From assembly GCF_003023845.1 (NCBI RefSeq), contig NZ_PYFT01000001.1:3906001-3970000 (forward strand): a stretch of DNA of 64,000 nucleotides, given 5' to 3'. A model generated the notes under the pieces. It searched no databases and was not told the DNA's origin. It saw nothing but the letters and a program-made list of their open reading frames with translations. Every line of letters starts with the position of its first letter. Position 1 is the first letter of the stretch. Below, in pieces: positions 24,563 through 33,460 of this stretch. Origin of the DNA: Adhaeribacter arboris. GTDB taxonomy: Bacteria; Bacteroidota; Bacteroidia; Cytophagales; Hymenobacteraceae. The translations under genes and the position numbers were made by a program.

Positions 24563-25912
24563 TTATAATTTAACTAATTGGCCGTTTTTACGGGTTTTTA
24601 ATTTGTGGTAAACTAGGTTGCCTACTTCTTTGCCTTCTTCTGCGCCCAGCTCGTTTGCCGGCCGGAAGTGAATACCGCCGTACATCCGGCTCATGCCAGC
24701 TTCCTTAGAGGCGGCGTAGAAAGAGGTAAACTTCCGGATGGGTAAGCCAATTGCCAATTGGGTAGAATCGGTGAAAGCAAAATGATCGCCGAATAAGTTG
24801 GTAAGAGCCGTAGCCGCTGCCGCCGAAATAACACTGTGCCCGCTCGGAAATTCGGGAAAAGGCGGGGTTTGCAACAGCGGGTCCCATTCCGGGTCAATGT
24901 ACTTTTCGATGTACGTTTCGGGGCGAATATGAACGTATTTAAATTTGGCATCCCAGCAGCTAATAAATCCGTCGGCCAGGGAAGCAGTTACCAACACAAA
25001 AGCTTCGGCCTGTTCCATTGGGTTTAATTTTTTAGCTTTACACACATTAGAAGTAATGGTTATCCAATGCCCGCCGGGAGTTAATTTTTGTTTAAAATAA
25101 GTAATATGGCCTTTGGTGTAAGAAACGTTGGGGTTATCGTCCCAGAATTTGGCAATTAATTGCTTTTCTGGGTCCGAGTTTTCTCCCAGCCTATAAATTT
25201 CTTTGGCTTCTTTATAAAACTTAGAGCCCGGTAAAGTATCAAAGGGAGTCGGCTTTTGTGGCTTGCATTGTGCCGCCGAATCCATTACGAAAGGCCGGAT
25301 AGTGTTCCAGTGCGGTTCTACGGCCGGCATGTAATCGGGAGGCGTGGGCTGCCATTCGTCTAGTTTCTGCGATAACATGTGCCGCTGCATCGCTCTCGAC
25401 TCCAGATAATTATCTTTCATGGCCCAGGCAATAATGTGCTCGCCCACTTTTTTCCCGTACGCCAATGAGTTTTCCAGCACCTCGGGTTTAATGCCAATTT
25501 TTTTAATTCTTTCCAGATAATCCGTCTCGAACTTCTCGGTATTAGCGGGCACTAACGTTAATTTTTTCATTACCGTGGCAAACGCTTCGGCACTGGCCAC
25601 CGGGAAATAATATTCTTTCCCCTTCTCGGGGGCAGGTACGTTTTCCAATCCGTTTAGCTGGCCACTCAACGATTGACAGGCCGGGTAACCCGGAACTAAT
25701 GCCTCGTAAGCGGCAATGTTGGTATACGCATAAATCCGGCTGGCTACGGGTGGGGTAAAAATATCCGTAATAATAATATGGCTCAAATTTTTGTTCCAAT
25801 CCGCTAATTGAAACCGGGTAAATTCATCGAGGCCGGCGGGGTTGGGTTTTGGTTGGCAGGCGCTAAAACCAACCAGAACAAGGGAGAAAAAAATACGGGT
25901 AAATCGTTTCAT
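24563..25912 (-). CDS. PAP2/vanadium-dependent haloperoxidase-like lipoprotein
   Basis: 449 residues from ATG 25912. Lipobox LVGFSACQP near residue 20. The C-terminal half carries the phosphatase/haloperoxidase active-site blocks: KFKYVHIRPETYIE, FPEFPSGHSVISAAAATAL (SGH) and SRMYGGIHFRPANELG (G-x-H-x-x). This is the VCPO-type arrangement found in Bacteroidota, often annotated vanadium-dependent haloperoxidase though many members may be phosphatases. Exported and membrane anchored. It is convergent with the CRISPR array end and 85 bases from the gene upstream of it on the same strand. Confidence 0.88.
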   Translation of the reverse strand: MKRFTRIFFSLVLVGFSACQPKPNPAGLDEFTRFQLADWNKNLSHIIITDIFTPPVASRIYAYTNIAAYEALVPGYPACQSLSGQLNGLENVPAPEKGKEYYFPVASAEAFATVMKKLTLVPANTEKFETDYLERIKKIGIKPEVLENSLAYGKKVGEHIIAWAMKDNYLESRAMQRHMLSQKLDEWQPTPPDYMPAVEPHWNTIRPFVMDSAAQCKPQKPTPFDTLPGSKFYKEAKEIYRLGENSDPEKQLIAKFWDDNPNVSYTKGHITYFKQKLTPGGHWITITSNVCKAKKLNPMEQAEAFVLVTASLADGFISCWDAKFKYVHIRPETYIEKYIDPEWDPLLQTPPFPEFPSGHSVISAAAATALTNLFGDHFAFTDSTQLAIGLPIRKFTSFYAASKEAGMSRMYGGIHFRPANELGAEEGKEVGNLVYHKLKTRKNGQLVKL

Positions 25913-25997
25913 TGTAAACACATCGAATGATAAATTTACACAAAAATCCGGAAATAAATCAAGTAAAATACCGCTTCAATATTAAAAAAGATATATT

Positions 25998-27164
25998 TTA
26001 CAATTTAATTGGTTGTGCTTGTTGCTGGGCTTTTAAGGCTAATTCTGTTGCTAACAAACAATGTTCCTGAAGCATAGCGGTTTCGGTGCGGTTTAAAACA
26101 TCGTTCACTAATTGTTCTCCGTAAGGTAAAGGTACCTGGCTGCACTCTATGTAACGGGTTTCTTTCTGGTCCGTCAGGAAAAGATGGTTTCCTCCTTCCC
26201 GGCCGGCTATATCAATATTTTTCCGGATTTCGATAAAACCCTCGGTTCCTAAAATAGTTAGCCGTCCGTCACCCCAGGTTTTAAGACCATCCGGGGTAAA
26301 CCAATCTACCCGGATGTAACCCGTACCGCCATTACCCCGCAACATTACATCGCCAAAATCTTCAAATTTGGGGTACTGCGGATGATTAACATTGCCTACC
26401 TGCGCGGCAACGATGTCGGCTGTAGTAGAACCCGTAAAGAAAAGATACTGGTCAAATTGATGCGAGCCAATATCACAAATAATGCCTCCGAAACGGTTAC
26501 GATCGAAAAACCAATCCGGACGGGTTTGGGGAGTCATGCGGTGTGGCCCCAGGCCAATAGTTTGAATAACTTTACCAATGGCTCCGGCTTTTACTAATTC
26601 GCCCGCCTTTACGGTGGCCCGGTTTTCTAAGCGTTCGCTGTACATAATAGAATAAATCCGACGCGTTTCCTTTTGTACCCGTCTTACCTCAGCCAATTGA
26701 GTCAAGGTAGTAACACCCGGTTTATCCACCATAAAATCTTTACCGTGCTGCATTACCCGGATGCCCAAAGGTGCCCGCTCGTCCGGAATAGAAGCGCTCA
26801 CTACCAGTTGAATGGAACGGTCTTCCAGAATTTCTTTTTCGCTGCGGGCGAGTTTTACCTGCGGATATTTTTTCTGAAAAGCGGCGGCTAAATCCGGCTC
26901 TTTCGCGAAGAAAGCGATTAGTTGCCCCCCGCCCCGTATTACGGCCTCCACCTGCGAATTTATGTGCCCGTGATTTAGTCCAATAACCGCGAATTTTATT
27001 CTGGGAACTGCCCAGGTTTTAGAATTTGCCTTAACTGACTTGCTAACGAATTGTTCGGAAGCGAGCACGATATTAGCCGGGAAAGTTGCCCATCCGGCAA
27101 TACCGGCAGCTCCGGTAACAGTATCTTTTAAAAACTTGCGACGGTTAACCTGTAGTTTTTTCAT
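25998..27164 (-). CDS. Tat-exported Gfo/Idh/MocA-family oxidoreductase
   Basis: 388 residues. The start NRRKFLKDTVTGAAGIAGW is a twin-arginine signal, so it acts in the periplasm with bound NAD(P). FAVIGLNHGHINSQVEAV is the Rossmann entry and the middle MVDKPG corresponds to the usual E-K-P dinucleotide/substrate motif with Asp in place of Glu. The C-terminal GFO_IDH_MocA domain includes GGIICDIGSHQFDQYLFFTG, with the conserved D-x-G-x-H. Family members of this kind oxidise sugars at C3 or C1, which fits the DUF1080 proteins near 59 and 63 kb. Substrate not known. Confidence 0.92.
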   Translation of the reverse strand: MKKLQVNRRKFLKDTVTGAAGIAGWATFPANIVLASEQFVSKSVKANSKTWAVPRIKFAVIGLNHGHINSQVEAVIRGGGQLIAFFAKEPDLAAAFQKKYPQVKLARSEKEILEDRSIQLVVSASIPDERAPLGIRVMQHGKDFMVDKPGVTTLTQLAEVRRVQKETRRIYSIMYSERLENRATVKAGELVKAGAIGKVIQTIGLGPHRMTPQTRPDWFFDRNRFGGIICDIGSHQFDQYLFFTGSTTADIVAAQVGNVNHPQYPKFEDFGDVMLRGNGGTGYIRVDWFTPDGLKTWGDGRLTILGTEGFIEIRKNIDIAGREGGNHLFLTDQKETRYIECSQVPLPYGEQLVNDVLNRTETAMLQEHCLLATELALKAQQQAQPIKL

Positions 27165-27537
27165 AATTTATTTTCTTTATATCGTAGCTCAACTTACTAT
27201 ATAAAAACCAGGGAGTAACTCTAATTTTTCAGTTGCAGCCCCAAACTTTATAGCTTTCATTCTCAAGTAGGAGTATAAATCCAAGCCGCACCTAACGCGG
27301 CAATTAATCTTACATCCGTAAGATTTCCCTCATCAGAATTATTATCCAATTTAAATTTAAGTTTTTTATCTAATATTTTAATGTAACAGTCTCCATGCTC
27401 AGGAAAAAGTGAATAAAATAAAAACCTTTAGAAAATTTTCTAAAGGTTTTCCCTGTTAAATTGAATCTATCAAATTCTTGTAATTCCTACAAGGTATAAA
27501 TTCTTAATTACTCGTTTACTCTTGATTTAAGACAGAC
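27165..27537. other. Intergenic spacer
   Basis: 373 bases, AT-rich. Apart from the hairpin at 27421-27450 and the upstream region of the oxidoreductase gene nothing was recognised. Confidence 0.6.
27421..27450 (-). terminator. Hairpin downstream of the cotH gene
   Basis: AAAACCTTTAGAAAA (27421-27435) and TTTTCTAAAGGTTTT (27436-27450) form a perfect 30-base palindrome with flanking T/A runs; it lies 88 bases past the stop of the minus-strand cotH gene. Confidence 0.7.
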
Positions 27538-30411
27538 TCATTTCCGCATAATTTTTACTACTCCATTTACTTTATTACTTTTTAAATGCAGATAATACAA
27601 CCCTGCTGCCTTCATCTGCCGCGAAAAATCAAATGCTACAACCGAGGTTGGTTGCGTTAGAGAAAGTTCTCCGGTTGTTAATTTAGCTCCGGTTGCCGAC
27701 ACTAAGGTATACATTAATGGCCCTTCTATTCTATCGGTTAACTTTACTTGCAGGCGACCAAAGGGCGAAGGAGAAGGATAGGCTATTAAGTGTTTGGGAA
27801 CATCCATTTGTTCGGCAGCAGCAACCACGGTCCTGCTACCAACCGCTCCAGCCTTATTTACTACACTAAATGAAATAGTAAGAGAGGCACCCGCCGTACC
27901 ACCACCATTGCTTGAAGAATATGGCGTTGCTTTTAACGTATAACTACCAACTGCTGGGGTCCAGTTATTATAGTTACTGTTGTTATCGCCAAATAAAGCA
28001 TAAGGCGCTTGCGTTTCGGTGGAAGTTTTGGTTTGTTTCCCGGTTAACGCAAATTTTACACTGCCTACAGTAGCCGGAGTGGTGTTAGCCCGGATATTTA
28101 AATTTTTGACCGAAGCAATATTTATTACTTCGCCGGGTGCCATCGTTCGGATAGGCTGATCGGTACTCGCATTAATTAAAGTAAAGCTTGTCACTTGTTG
28201 CTGCCCACTCGTATTCGTAAAGGTAGCCGTGATGCTCTTATTACTAGTCATGCTTACCGTTATTGGATTTGCCGTGCCACTAGCCGCTCCGCTCCAGCTG
28301 CTAAATTTATACCCGGAAGCCGGCGAAGCCGTTAAAGTTACATTGGTACCACTGGCATAACTAGTTTGGTTAGGATTTTTTGTAACCATACCGCTCCCTA
28401 CTATTGCAACGGAAAGGCTGTACTGCCCTGGAGTCGATTGATTTACTACGCTAAAACTTATGCTTAGCGGAGTACCGGCAGTTCCTCCTCCGCTGGAAGC
28501 CGAATAGGGCGTTGCGGTTAAATTATAATTTCCTACGGCCGGTACCCAAGCACTATAATTGCCATTACTCTCGCCGAACAAGGCATAAGGAGCGGTGTTT
28601 TCGGTTTGAGTTTTAGTTTGCTGGCCGCTTATCGCTAGTTTAACACTACCAACAGTGGCCGGATCTGTATTGGCCCGGATATTTAAATTTGTGGTTGTTA
28701 AAGCAGCTAAATTAATAGTTTCTCCGGGCACTATGTCTCTGATAGGCTGATCGGTATTCGCATTAATCAAAGTAAAACTTACTACTTTTTGCGTTGGATT
28801 GGAACCTGGATAGTAGCCCTGGGCAACCAGCGCATTAATAAAACGATTTACGTTACCGTTCATTAGCCCATCTACCCGGTTTATTTCGGGTATCCAATGG
28901 GTATCACGGGTACGTGTCACTCCATCTTCCAGAGCATCGCCCCATCTGGCTGATTCTCCGATAATAGCCGTGTTAATGTAATTATTGATGGTGGCCCAAC
29001 GAGCCCGCGAATTAGCATCGGTAAGCGGACCATTATTGAAGCAATTTTTATTTACCCGATCAACAAATACCTTCATAAATTCACTGCTTTTACGAGCCGA
29101 ATGCCAGATGCTAGCAATGGTAGAGGAACCAGTAGTATTATTTTGGAATTGCGGATGCACCCAAGCTCCCTGATTTGAACCAAAGGTATTATCCCAGGAC
29201 CACTCATTGTCCCAGGCAAAGTACATAAATGGTTGGGCGGGATTGTTGCGGTTACCCCCATGGAAATTATTATTCGGCCAGTCGGTCATACCCGTCATCC
29301 AGGTTACGATCAGGTAATCGCAAAATTTTTCTACATCCAGGTATTCTTTTAATTGCGCGTAATTAGCCGCATTACTCATATCCTGGTTAATTAAAGTAGT
29401 AGTTAAGTAATTAAACCGGGTAGGATCGCCGTGCCGGATACCATCGTGGTCTAAAGCCATCCAATCTTCAAACACACCTCCAAAATAATTAGACAACATG
29501 CCTGCATCTGAGCGCTCTACCGGGTTATAAAGTCCCCAATACAATCCGTTTACGTACAAATGCACAAAATTACCTCTTCCGCCTACTCCCGACACAGCAA
29601 GTTGGGAGGCGCGATACCATTCATCGCGGGTGTAGCAGGTACGGTCTTGATTGAAGGAGCGGGCCCAGGAACGGTTATTGCCGGCCCTAAGTACAATTTT
29701 GGTACTTTTAAAAGTATTTACCGCGTTTGCCCCATTTAATGGCGCTTTTTTAAAGATATTAGAAGTAATCTCTGACTTAATATTTAATTTTAAGGAGCGT
29801 TTTAAGCGGTTATGACTATGTGACTCCAAACCAGTATTAAACTGCTCTTTTGTGTTATCCGGATAAAAAATTTCCACCGAAGCCTGGAAAGTTTTATCTC
29901 CTTCGTATAAAGTCCAGAACTCATCTTTATCTAAAACCAGCGACATAGTTGGAATAGACTTCATGCCCTGTTTAATAATACCGCTGTAAGCGGAGTTGTT
30001 TACTACGTTCGGGTCCATTTCGTAGTCATGCGTCGCCATATCGGTACCCGAATTAATGGCATAATCGTGGTTTGGCCAACCATCAATGGTTGCTGGCTGG
30101 TGCAGTACGTCGTTTAAAAAAATGTACGAATGGGTAACCACCGGAGTAACTGTTTCGCCGCTATACCCAATGGCCCGAATAACACTAGTAGTAGTTACAG
30201 GAATAGCTCCGGAATAAATAGTACCAGTAGCAGTAGTTGGGACTGTACCATTAGTAGTATACCGGATAGTGGCCTCCCCTAAATTAGTACTAATAGTAAG
30301 CTGAAACGGACTATCATAAAATCCGCGTTCAGTTGAAAAAGTTAGACTTTGGCTTATGGCCAACAGGGGCAAAGCCAGAAAAAAGAATAGAATGGGTAAA
30401 TTCTTTTTCAT
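27538..30411 (-). CDS. Secreted CotH-family protein with chitobiase-like, InlB-type and T9SS domains
   Basis: 957 residues. Signal peptide (FFLALPLLAISQS), then a chitobiase/hexosaminidase C-terminal-like beta domain (FSTERGFYDSPFQLTIST, IRYTTNGTVP) at ~20-100, then a CotH kinase-like domain (LKLNIKSEI, LRAGNNRSWARSF, YVNGLYWGLYNPVERSD, DHDGIRHGD, FAWDNEWSWDN). After that come two near-identical ~105-residue modules (PIRDIVPGE... and PIRTMAPGE..., both with NIRANT-x-PATVGSVK and PYSxSxGGGTAG), separated by an InlB B-repeat-like unit (SGYKFSSWSGAASGTANPI). The end is a type IX secretion tail (YPSPSPFGRLQVKL...VKIMRK). CotH kinases phosphorylate surface proteins in spore formers; here the role is unknown. 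Confidence 0.9.
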   Translation of the reverse strand: MKKNLPILFFFLALPLLAISQSLTFSTERGFYDSPFQLTISTNLGEATIRYTTNGTVPTTATGTIYSGAIPVTTTSVIRAIGYSGETVTPVVTHSYIFLNDVLHQPATIDGWPNHDYAINSGTDMATHDYEMDPNVVNNSAYSGIIKQGMKSIPTMSLVLDKDEFWTLYEGDKTFQASVEIFYPDNTKEQFNTGLESHSHNRLKRSLKLNIKSEITSNIFKKAPLNGANAVNTFKSTKIVLRAGNNRSWARSFNQDRTCYTRDEWYRASQLAVSGVGGRGNFVHLYVNGLYWGLYNPVERSDAGMLSNYFGGVFEDWMALDHDGIRHGDPTRFNYLTTTLINQDMSNAANYAQLKEYLDVEKFCDYLIVTWMTGMTDWPNNNFHGGNRNNPAQPFMYFAWDNEWSWDNTFGSNQGAWVHPQFQNNTTGSSTIASIWHSARKSSEFMKVFVDRVNKNCFNNGPLTDANSRARWATINNYINTAIIGESARWGDALEDGVTRTRDTHWIPEINRVDGLMNGNVNRFINALVAQGYYPGSNPTQKVVSFTLINANTDQPIRDIVPGETINLAALTTTNLNIRANTDPATVGSVKLAISGQQTKTQTENTAPYALFGESNGNYSAWVPAVGNYNLTATPYSASSGGGTAGTPLSISFSVVNQSTPGQYSLSVAIVGSGMVTKNPNQTSYASGTNVTLTASPASGYKFSSWSGAASGTANPITVSMTSNKSITATFTNTSGQQQVTSFTLINASTDQPIRTMAPGEVINIASVKNLNIRANTTPATVGSVKFALTGKQTKTSTETQAPYALFGDNNSNYNNWTPAVGSYTLKATPYSSSNGGGTAGASLTISFSVVNKAGAVGSRTVVAAAEQMDVPKHLIAYPSPSPFGRLQVKLTDRIEGPLMYTLVSATGAKLTTGELSLTQPTSVVAFDFSRQMKAAGLYYLHLKSNKVNGVVKIMRK

Positions 30412-31286
30412 GAGTGCAAGAATATTTATTGTGGAATAGATATTTCATTCTCATTCGTATTTTTCTTTTCACAAAGGCTGTTTCCGTTTAATCAATTTTC
30501 TGATTAAACTTCTAAATACAACCCAGAACGTAGCTTAAACAGTCTTAACTTTAATATTATGAATAACAATAGGAGAGCTTAAGGCTGTCTTTACACAATC
30601 AAACGGCAGGGGATGACGGGGAAATTTGCGAATCAACAATACAGCCGGGGAGATCGGAGCATTTTGTCAAAAAGGCAAGATTAATTCAGTAGAAATGCGG
30701 CAATACAGGAGTAATCAATGCTTTATCGCGCCAACTGTTCTTGACTTTATTCAACGATAGAGTTCGAGAATTTTTTCACTAAAAACGCTCTTGATTGCAA
30801 CTAAAGAACTTACTTTATTGCAATAAAGGTGGAAGGCTATTAACTAAAATGAGGTGAATTTGTAAGCTAGAAAATTGATTATTCCGAACTGTAAAGAAAG
30901 GCTTAAAATATAAAAATATCTTAATTAAAGCAAATAATTACCAAGTAATATTTATAAGTTCTGTTCTTAAACTAAACCTCATTGCTCACACAAACAGTAA
31001 TGCAAAACAGAACTTACAAAGTATTGTATAAGTCACTTAAAGCTCCTATTTCAAGCTTAGGTAAAGTATATTTTTGGACTGTACTGGACTATACTACACC
31101 TATTATTTTATTTCAATTCTTAGTTCTACAACTTGCCTGCAAATTCCCTTTTGCAAATAATAAAGTATTCGGCACGTTTGGCTTTGTTTTTGTAAAACTA
31201 TTACCAGAGCAAATAAACTGCTTTGTTATAGAAGAAGAAGCGATTGCTACTCAAACATGCATAATTAAATTTAAGATCTCGTGGGC
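30412..31286. other. Long AT-rich spacer without a convincing gene
   Basis: 875 bases upstream of two divergent units. A plus-strand frame of ~100 codons up to 31290 exists but its composition and lack of family features do not support a gene. No RNA gene or repeat was recognised; it probably holds promoters for cotH and for the small gene at 31287. Confidence 0.5.
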
Positions 31287-31568
31287 ATGATACAATATAT
31301 AATTTTTAACCAGAAAGAAGAAGTGGAAGCTTTCGGTAAAACAGTAGATACCGAGCTTGGCTTTCCGAAGGTAGTAGCTTTTACCGAAACTGGTCAAGTA
31401 AACCCAACCGCCAATTTAAAAACGTACGCTACTTTCGCTACTCCCATAAAAAAGTACAACGCTGAAAAGTATGCTTACCCTATTACAGAAAATATCGTTC
31501 ACCTGGTACCATCCCAGAAAGAAATGAAATTTGATCTGGAAAATTGGTACTGCGATGCTATTATTTAG
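31287..31568 (+). CDS. Hypothetical protein, 93 residues
   Basis: Start ATG 31287 is preferred over an in-frame GTG at 31281. The protein (MIQYIIFNQKEEVEAFGK... ending ENWYCDAII) has no signal peptide or membrane segment, a balanced composition and a clear terminator after it, all of which favour a real gene. No family recognised. It is isolated: the genes on both sides are on the opposite strand. Confidence 0.65.
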   Translation: MIQYIIFNQKEEVEAFGKTVDTELGFPKVVAFTETGQVNPTANLKTYATFATPIKKYNAEKYAYPITENIVHLVPSQKEMKFDLENWYCDAII

Positions 31569-31634
31569 TTATAGTATTATTGGCTGATAAGGTAAACATC
31601 AGCTTCTTTTAACAACTGCTCTGAGTTTGTTCTT

Positions 31635-31684
31635 AAAACAATAAATGCCCGGTAAATCTTAATTTACTGGGCATTTATTGTTTT
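31635..31684. terminator. Long bidirectional hairpin terminator
   Basis: AAAACAATAAATGCCCGGTA starting at 31635 pairs with the complementary arm ending ATTTATTGTTTT at 31684, with one mismatch and a tiny loop. It lies between the convergent genes ending at 31568 and 31856 and can serve both. Confidence 0.85.
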
Positions 31685-31855
31685 AAACAGAGTAGTCCGT
31701 TCCACTTTCTTTTAATAAATCCAGAGCTCTTACTGTGCGTTAATTGAACATTAAAAAGATGAGATTGATACCGCTTGAATTAAACCGTTTTTTACTCTAA
31801 TTTTTTCCGAACCAATTCAATCTAAACAAATCCTAAACTGGAATGACCGCTTATT

Positions 31856-33451
31856 CTACTGCAAATTATTTATCCTACGATTTTTTAAAACTAACACGCT
31901 CGGGCTGTTTTTAATCCATTGTTCCTGCAACGGTGTTGGAACGGGGGTTGTAGCAAAAATAAAAGAACCCAGCATTATATCGTCGTCCCCGTCCTGGTCC
32001 ACGTCGCCGGCATCCAGAGTTAACCAACGACCGGTTTTAGCCTCCGGTAAAGTTTTACTGGTAAAGGTGTTATTTCCTCTGTTTTCGTAATACACAAACC
32101 CTGCGGTAGGTTGCCGGTCAAAATCGGCGAAGTAAGAAATTGCGGCAATATCTAAATCACCATCCTGGTCAAAGTCGCGGGTTCTCGTTTGGGATGCTCC
32201 GGGCAGCGGCAAAAAAGTAGCTTCCCGAAACTCATTCTGCTTATTATTTACATATAACCGGATTCCGTGATACGGTTTCAACAGAAACGAATAATCACCG
32301 TTATCCCCGTTAGAAATTAAAATATCCGGAGCTCCGTCTTTGTTAAAATCAACTAATTCAAAATAGCTGGCGCCATAAACCGGGGGCAATTGCAGTACTT
32401 TTTCTTCTTTAAAATGACCCTCGCCCTGGTTATAAAACACAAAAATGCTTTCGGTAGCCTGGGCAAACAAAGCTACTATATCCGGACGGTCATCGAGGTT
32501 CATGTCCTGAATAACTACTTGCCGGCTACCGGGCAATTTTTTCAGAATATGCTCCTGGTACGTTCCATCTGGTTTACCTTCCAACCAACTTAATTTGCCG
32601 AGCTGATTTCCGTACTCGCATATAATTAAGTCTTGGTGGCTATCTTGATTTAAATCCCCGGAAGTTAGCTTTACCGGGCGCTGCAAATCAGTTAATTGTG
32701 GCACCGGAGCGGCCGCTTTTGCAGCCGTAGTCAATTGCCAGGAATACAGCCGCCCATAAGCCGCATCGGATGGATTTAAAGTACCAATGGTTACTACTTG
32801 GTACTGTCCTTCTTTCCCTTTTACTACGGATACCGGTGGCGTATCGAACTGAATAGAATCGAAGGCTTGTAATTGCGCATTTACCCGGAATAATTTATTC
32901 CGCCGATCTCCAACGAGTAATTCTTTGGTAGTTGGCTCGTACTGCAGCAAGGAGGTGAGCGCATACCGGCCTTTATTTAAGGTTAACGGAATGGCTTTAA
33001 ACGAATCTAATTTTTCTAACGACAGTAATGTAAGCTCGGGCAACTTTTCGGGGGCTTTGCTTTTGTAATAAGATAAAATTTTTATCCAATCTTTTTTAGC
33101 AATTAAAGCTTTATCCGGGTAAATATTAGCCTTTAATAAGGCCGTTATCTCCTGCGGATCCATCCGGGTGTACATAGCTAAATCGGCGCCAATACCTAAA
33201 CGCCGTCCCATGGCCGGTAACACTCTATCTGCCCAAACTGCTTTCGGCAGAAGTGCTGGTTCCGGAAACTGATGACACGTTGAGCAATAAACATGCGCTA
33301 AGTTATTTCCATCGAGAGCAGTTGTTTCAGTAGAATCAGGTAAAACAGCTTGTAGATTCACTGGTTCTATCCCCACCTCGGTGGTATTTTTTTTAACGGA
33401 ACAACTTAATACTACCCAAGCTCCGAAGCAACACAAAAAGATTAATCGCAT
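31856..33451 (-). CDS. FG-GAP/VCBS-repeat lipoprotein with a CxxCH haem motif
   Basis: 531 residues. Lipobox WVVLSCSVK near residue 17. LAHVYCSTCHQFPEP near residues 52-65 is a c-type haem motif, with a possible axial Met in LPAMGRRLG. The rest is a seven-bladed-propeller-like FG-GAP/VCBS region with calcium-type loops (DLNQDSHQDLII, DMNLDDRPDIV, DFNKDGAPDILI, DFDQDGDLDIA, DVDQDGDDDIM). Starts nine bases after the next upstream gene of the same strand, so it is co-transcribed with the larger FG-GAP gene. Probably an envelope-exposed partner of the SusC/SusD uptake unit. Confidence 0.88.
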   Translation of the reverse strand: MRLIFLCCFGAWVVLSCSVKKNTTEVGIEPVNLQAVLPDSTETTALDGNNLAHVYCSTCHQFPEPALLPKAVWADRVLPAMGRRLGIGADLAMYTRMDPQEITALLKANIYPDKALIAKKDWIKILSYYKSKAPEKLPELTLLSLEKLDSFKAIPLTLNKGRYALTSLLQYEPTTKELLVGDRRNKLFRVNAQLQAFDSIQFDTPPVSVVKGKEGQYQVVTIGTLNPSDAAYGRLYSWQLTTAAKAAAPVPQLTDLQRPVKLTSGDLNQDSHQDLIICEYGNQLGKLSWLEGKPDGTYQEHILKKLPGSRQVVIQDMNLDDRPDIVALFAQATESIFVFYNQGEGHFKEEKVLQLPPVYGASYFELVDFNKDGAPDILISNGDNGDYSFLLKPYHGIRLYVNNKQNEFREATFLPLPGASQTRTRDFDQDGDLDIAAISYFADFDRQPTAGFVYYENRGNNTFTSKTLPEAKTGRWLTLDAGDVDQDGDDDIMLGSFIFATTPVPTPLQEQWIKNSPSVLVLKNRRINNLQ

Positions 33452-33460
33452 TTCCAGATT

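Noticed and set aside
30982-31290. Open frame of 102 codons before the small gene at 31287
   Set aside because: Starts at a weak codon, composition is not protein-like, and it ends within the next gene's start region; no family features.
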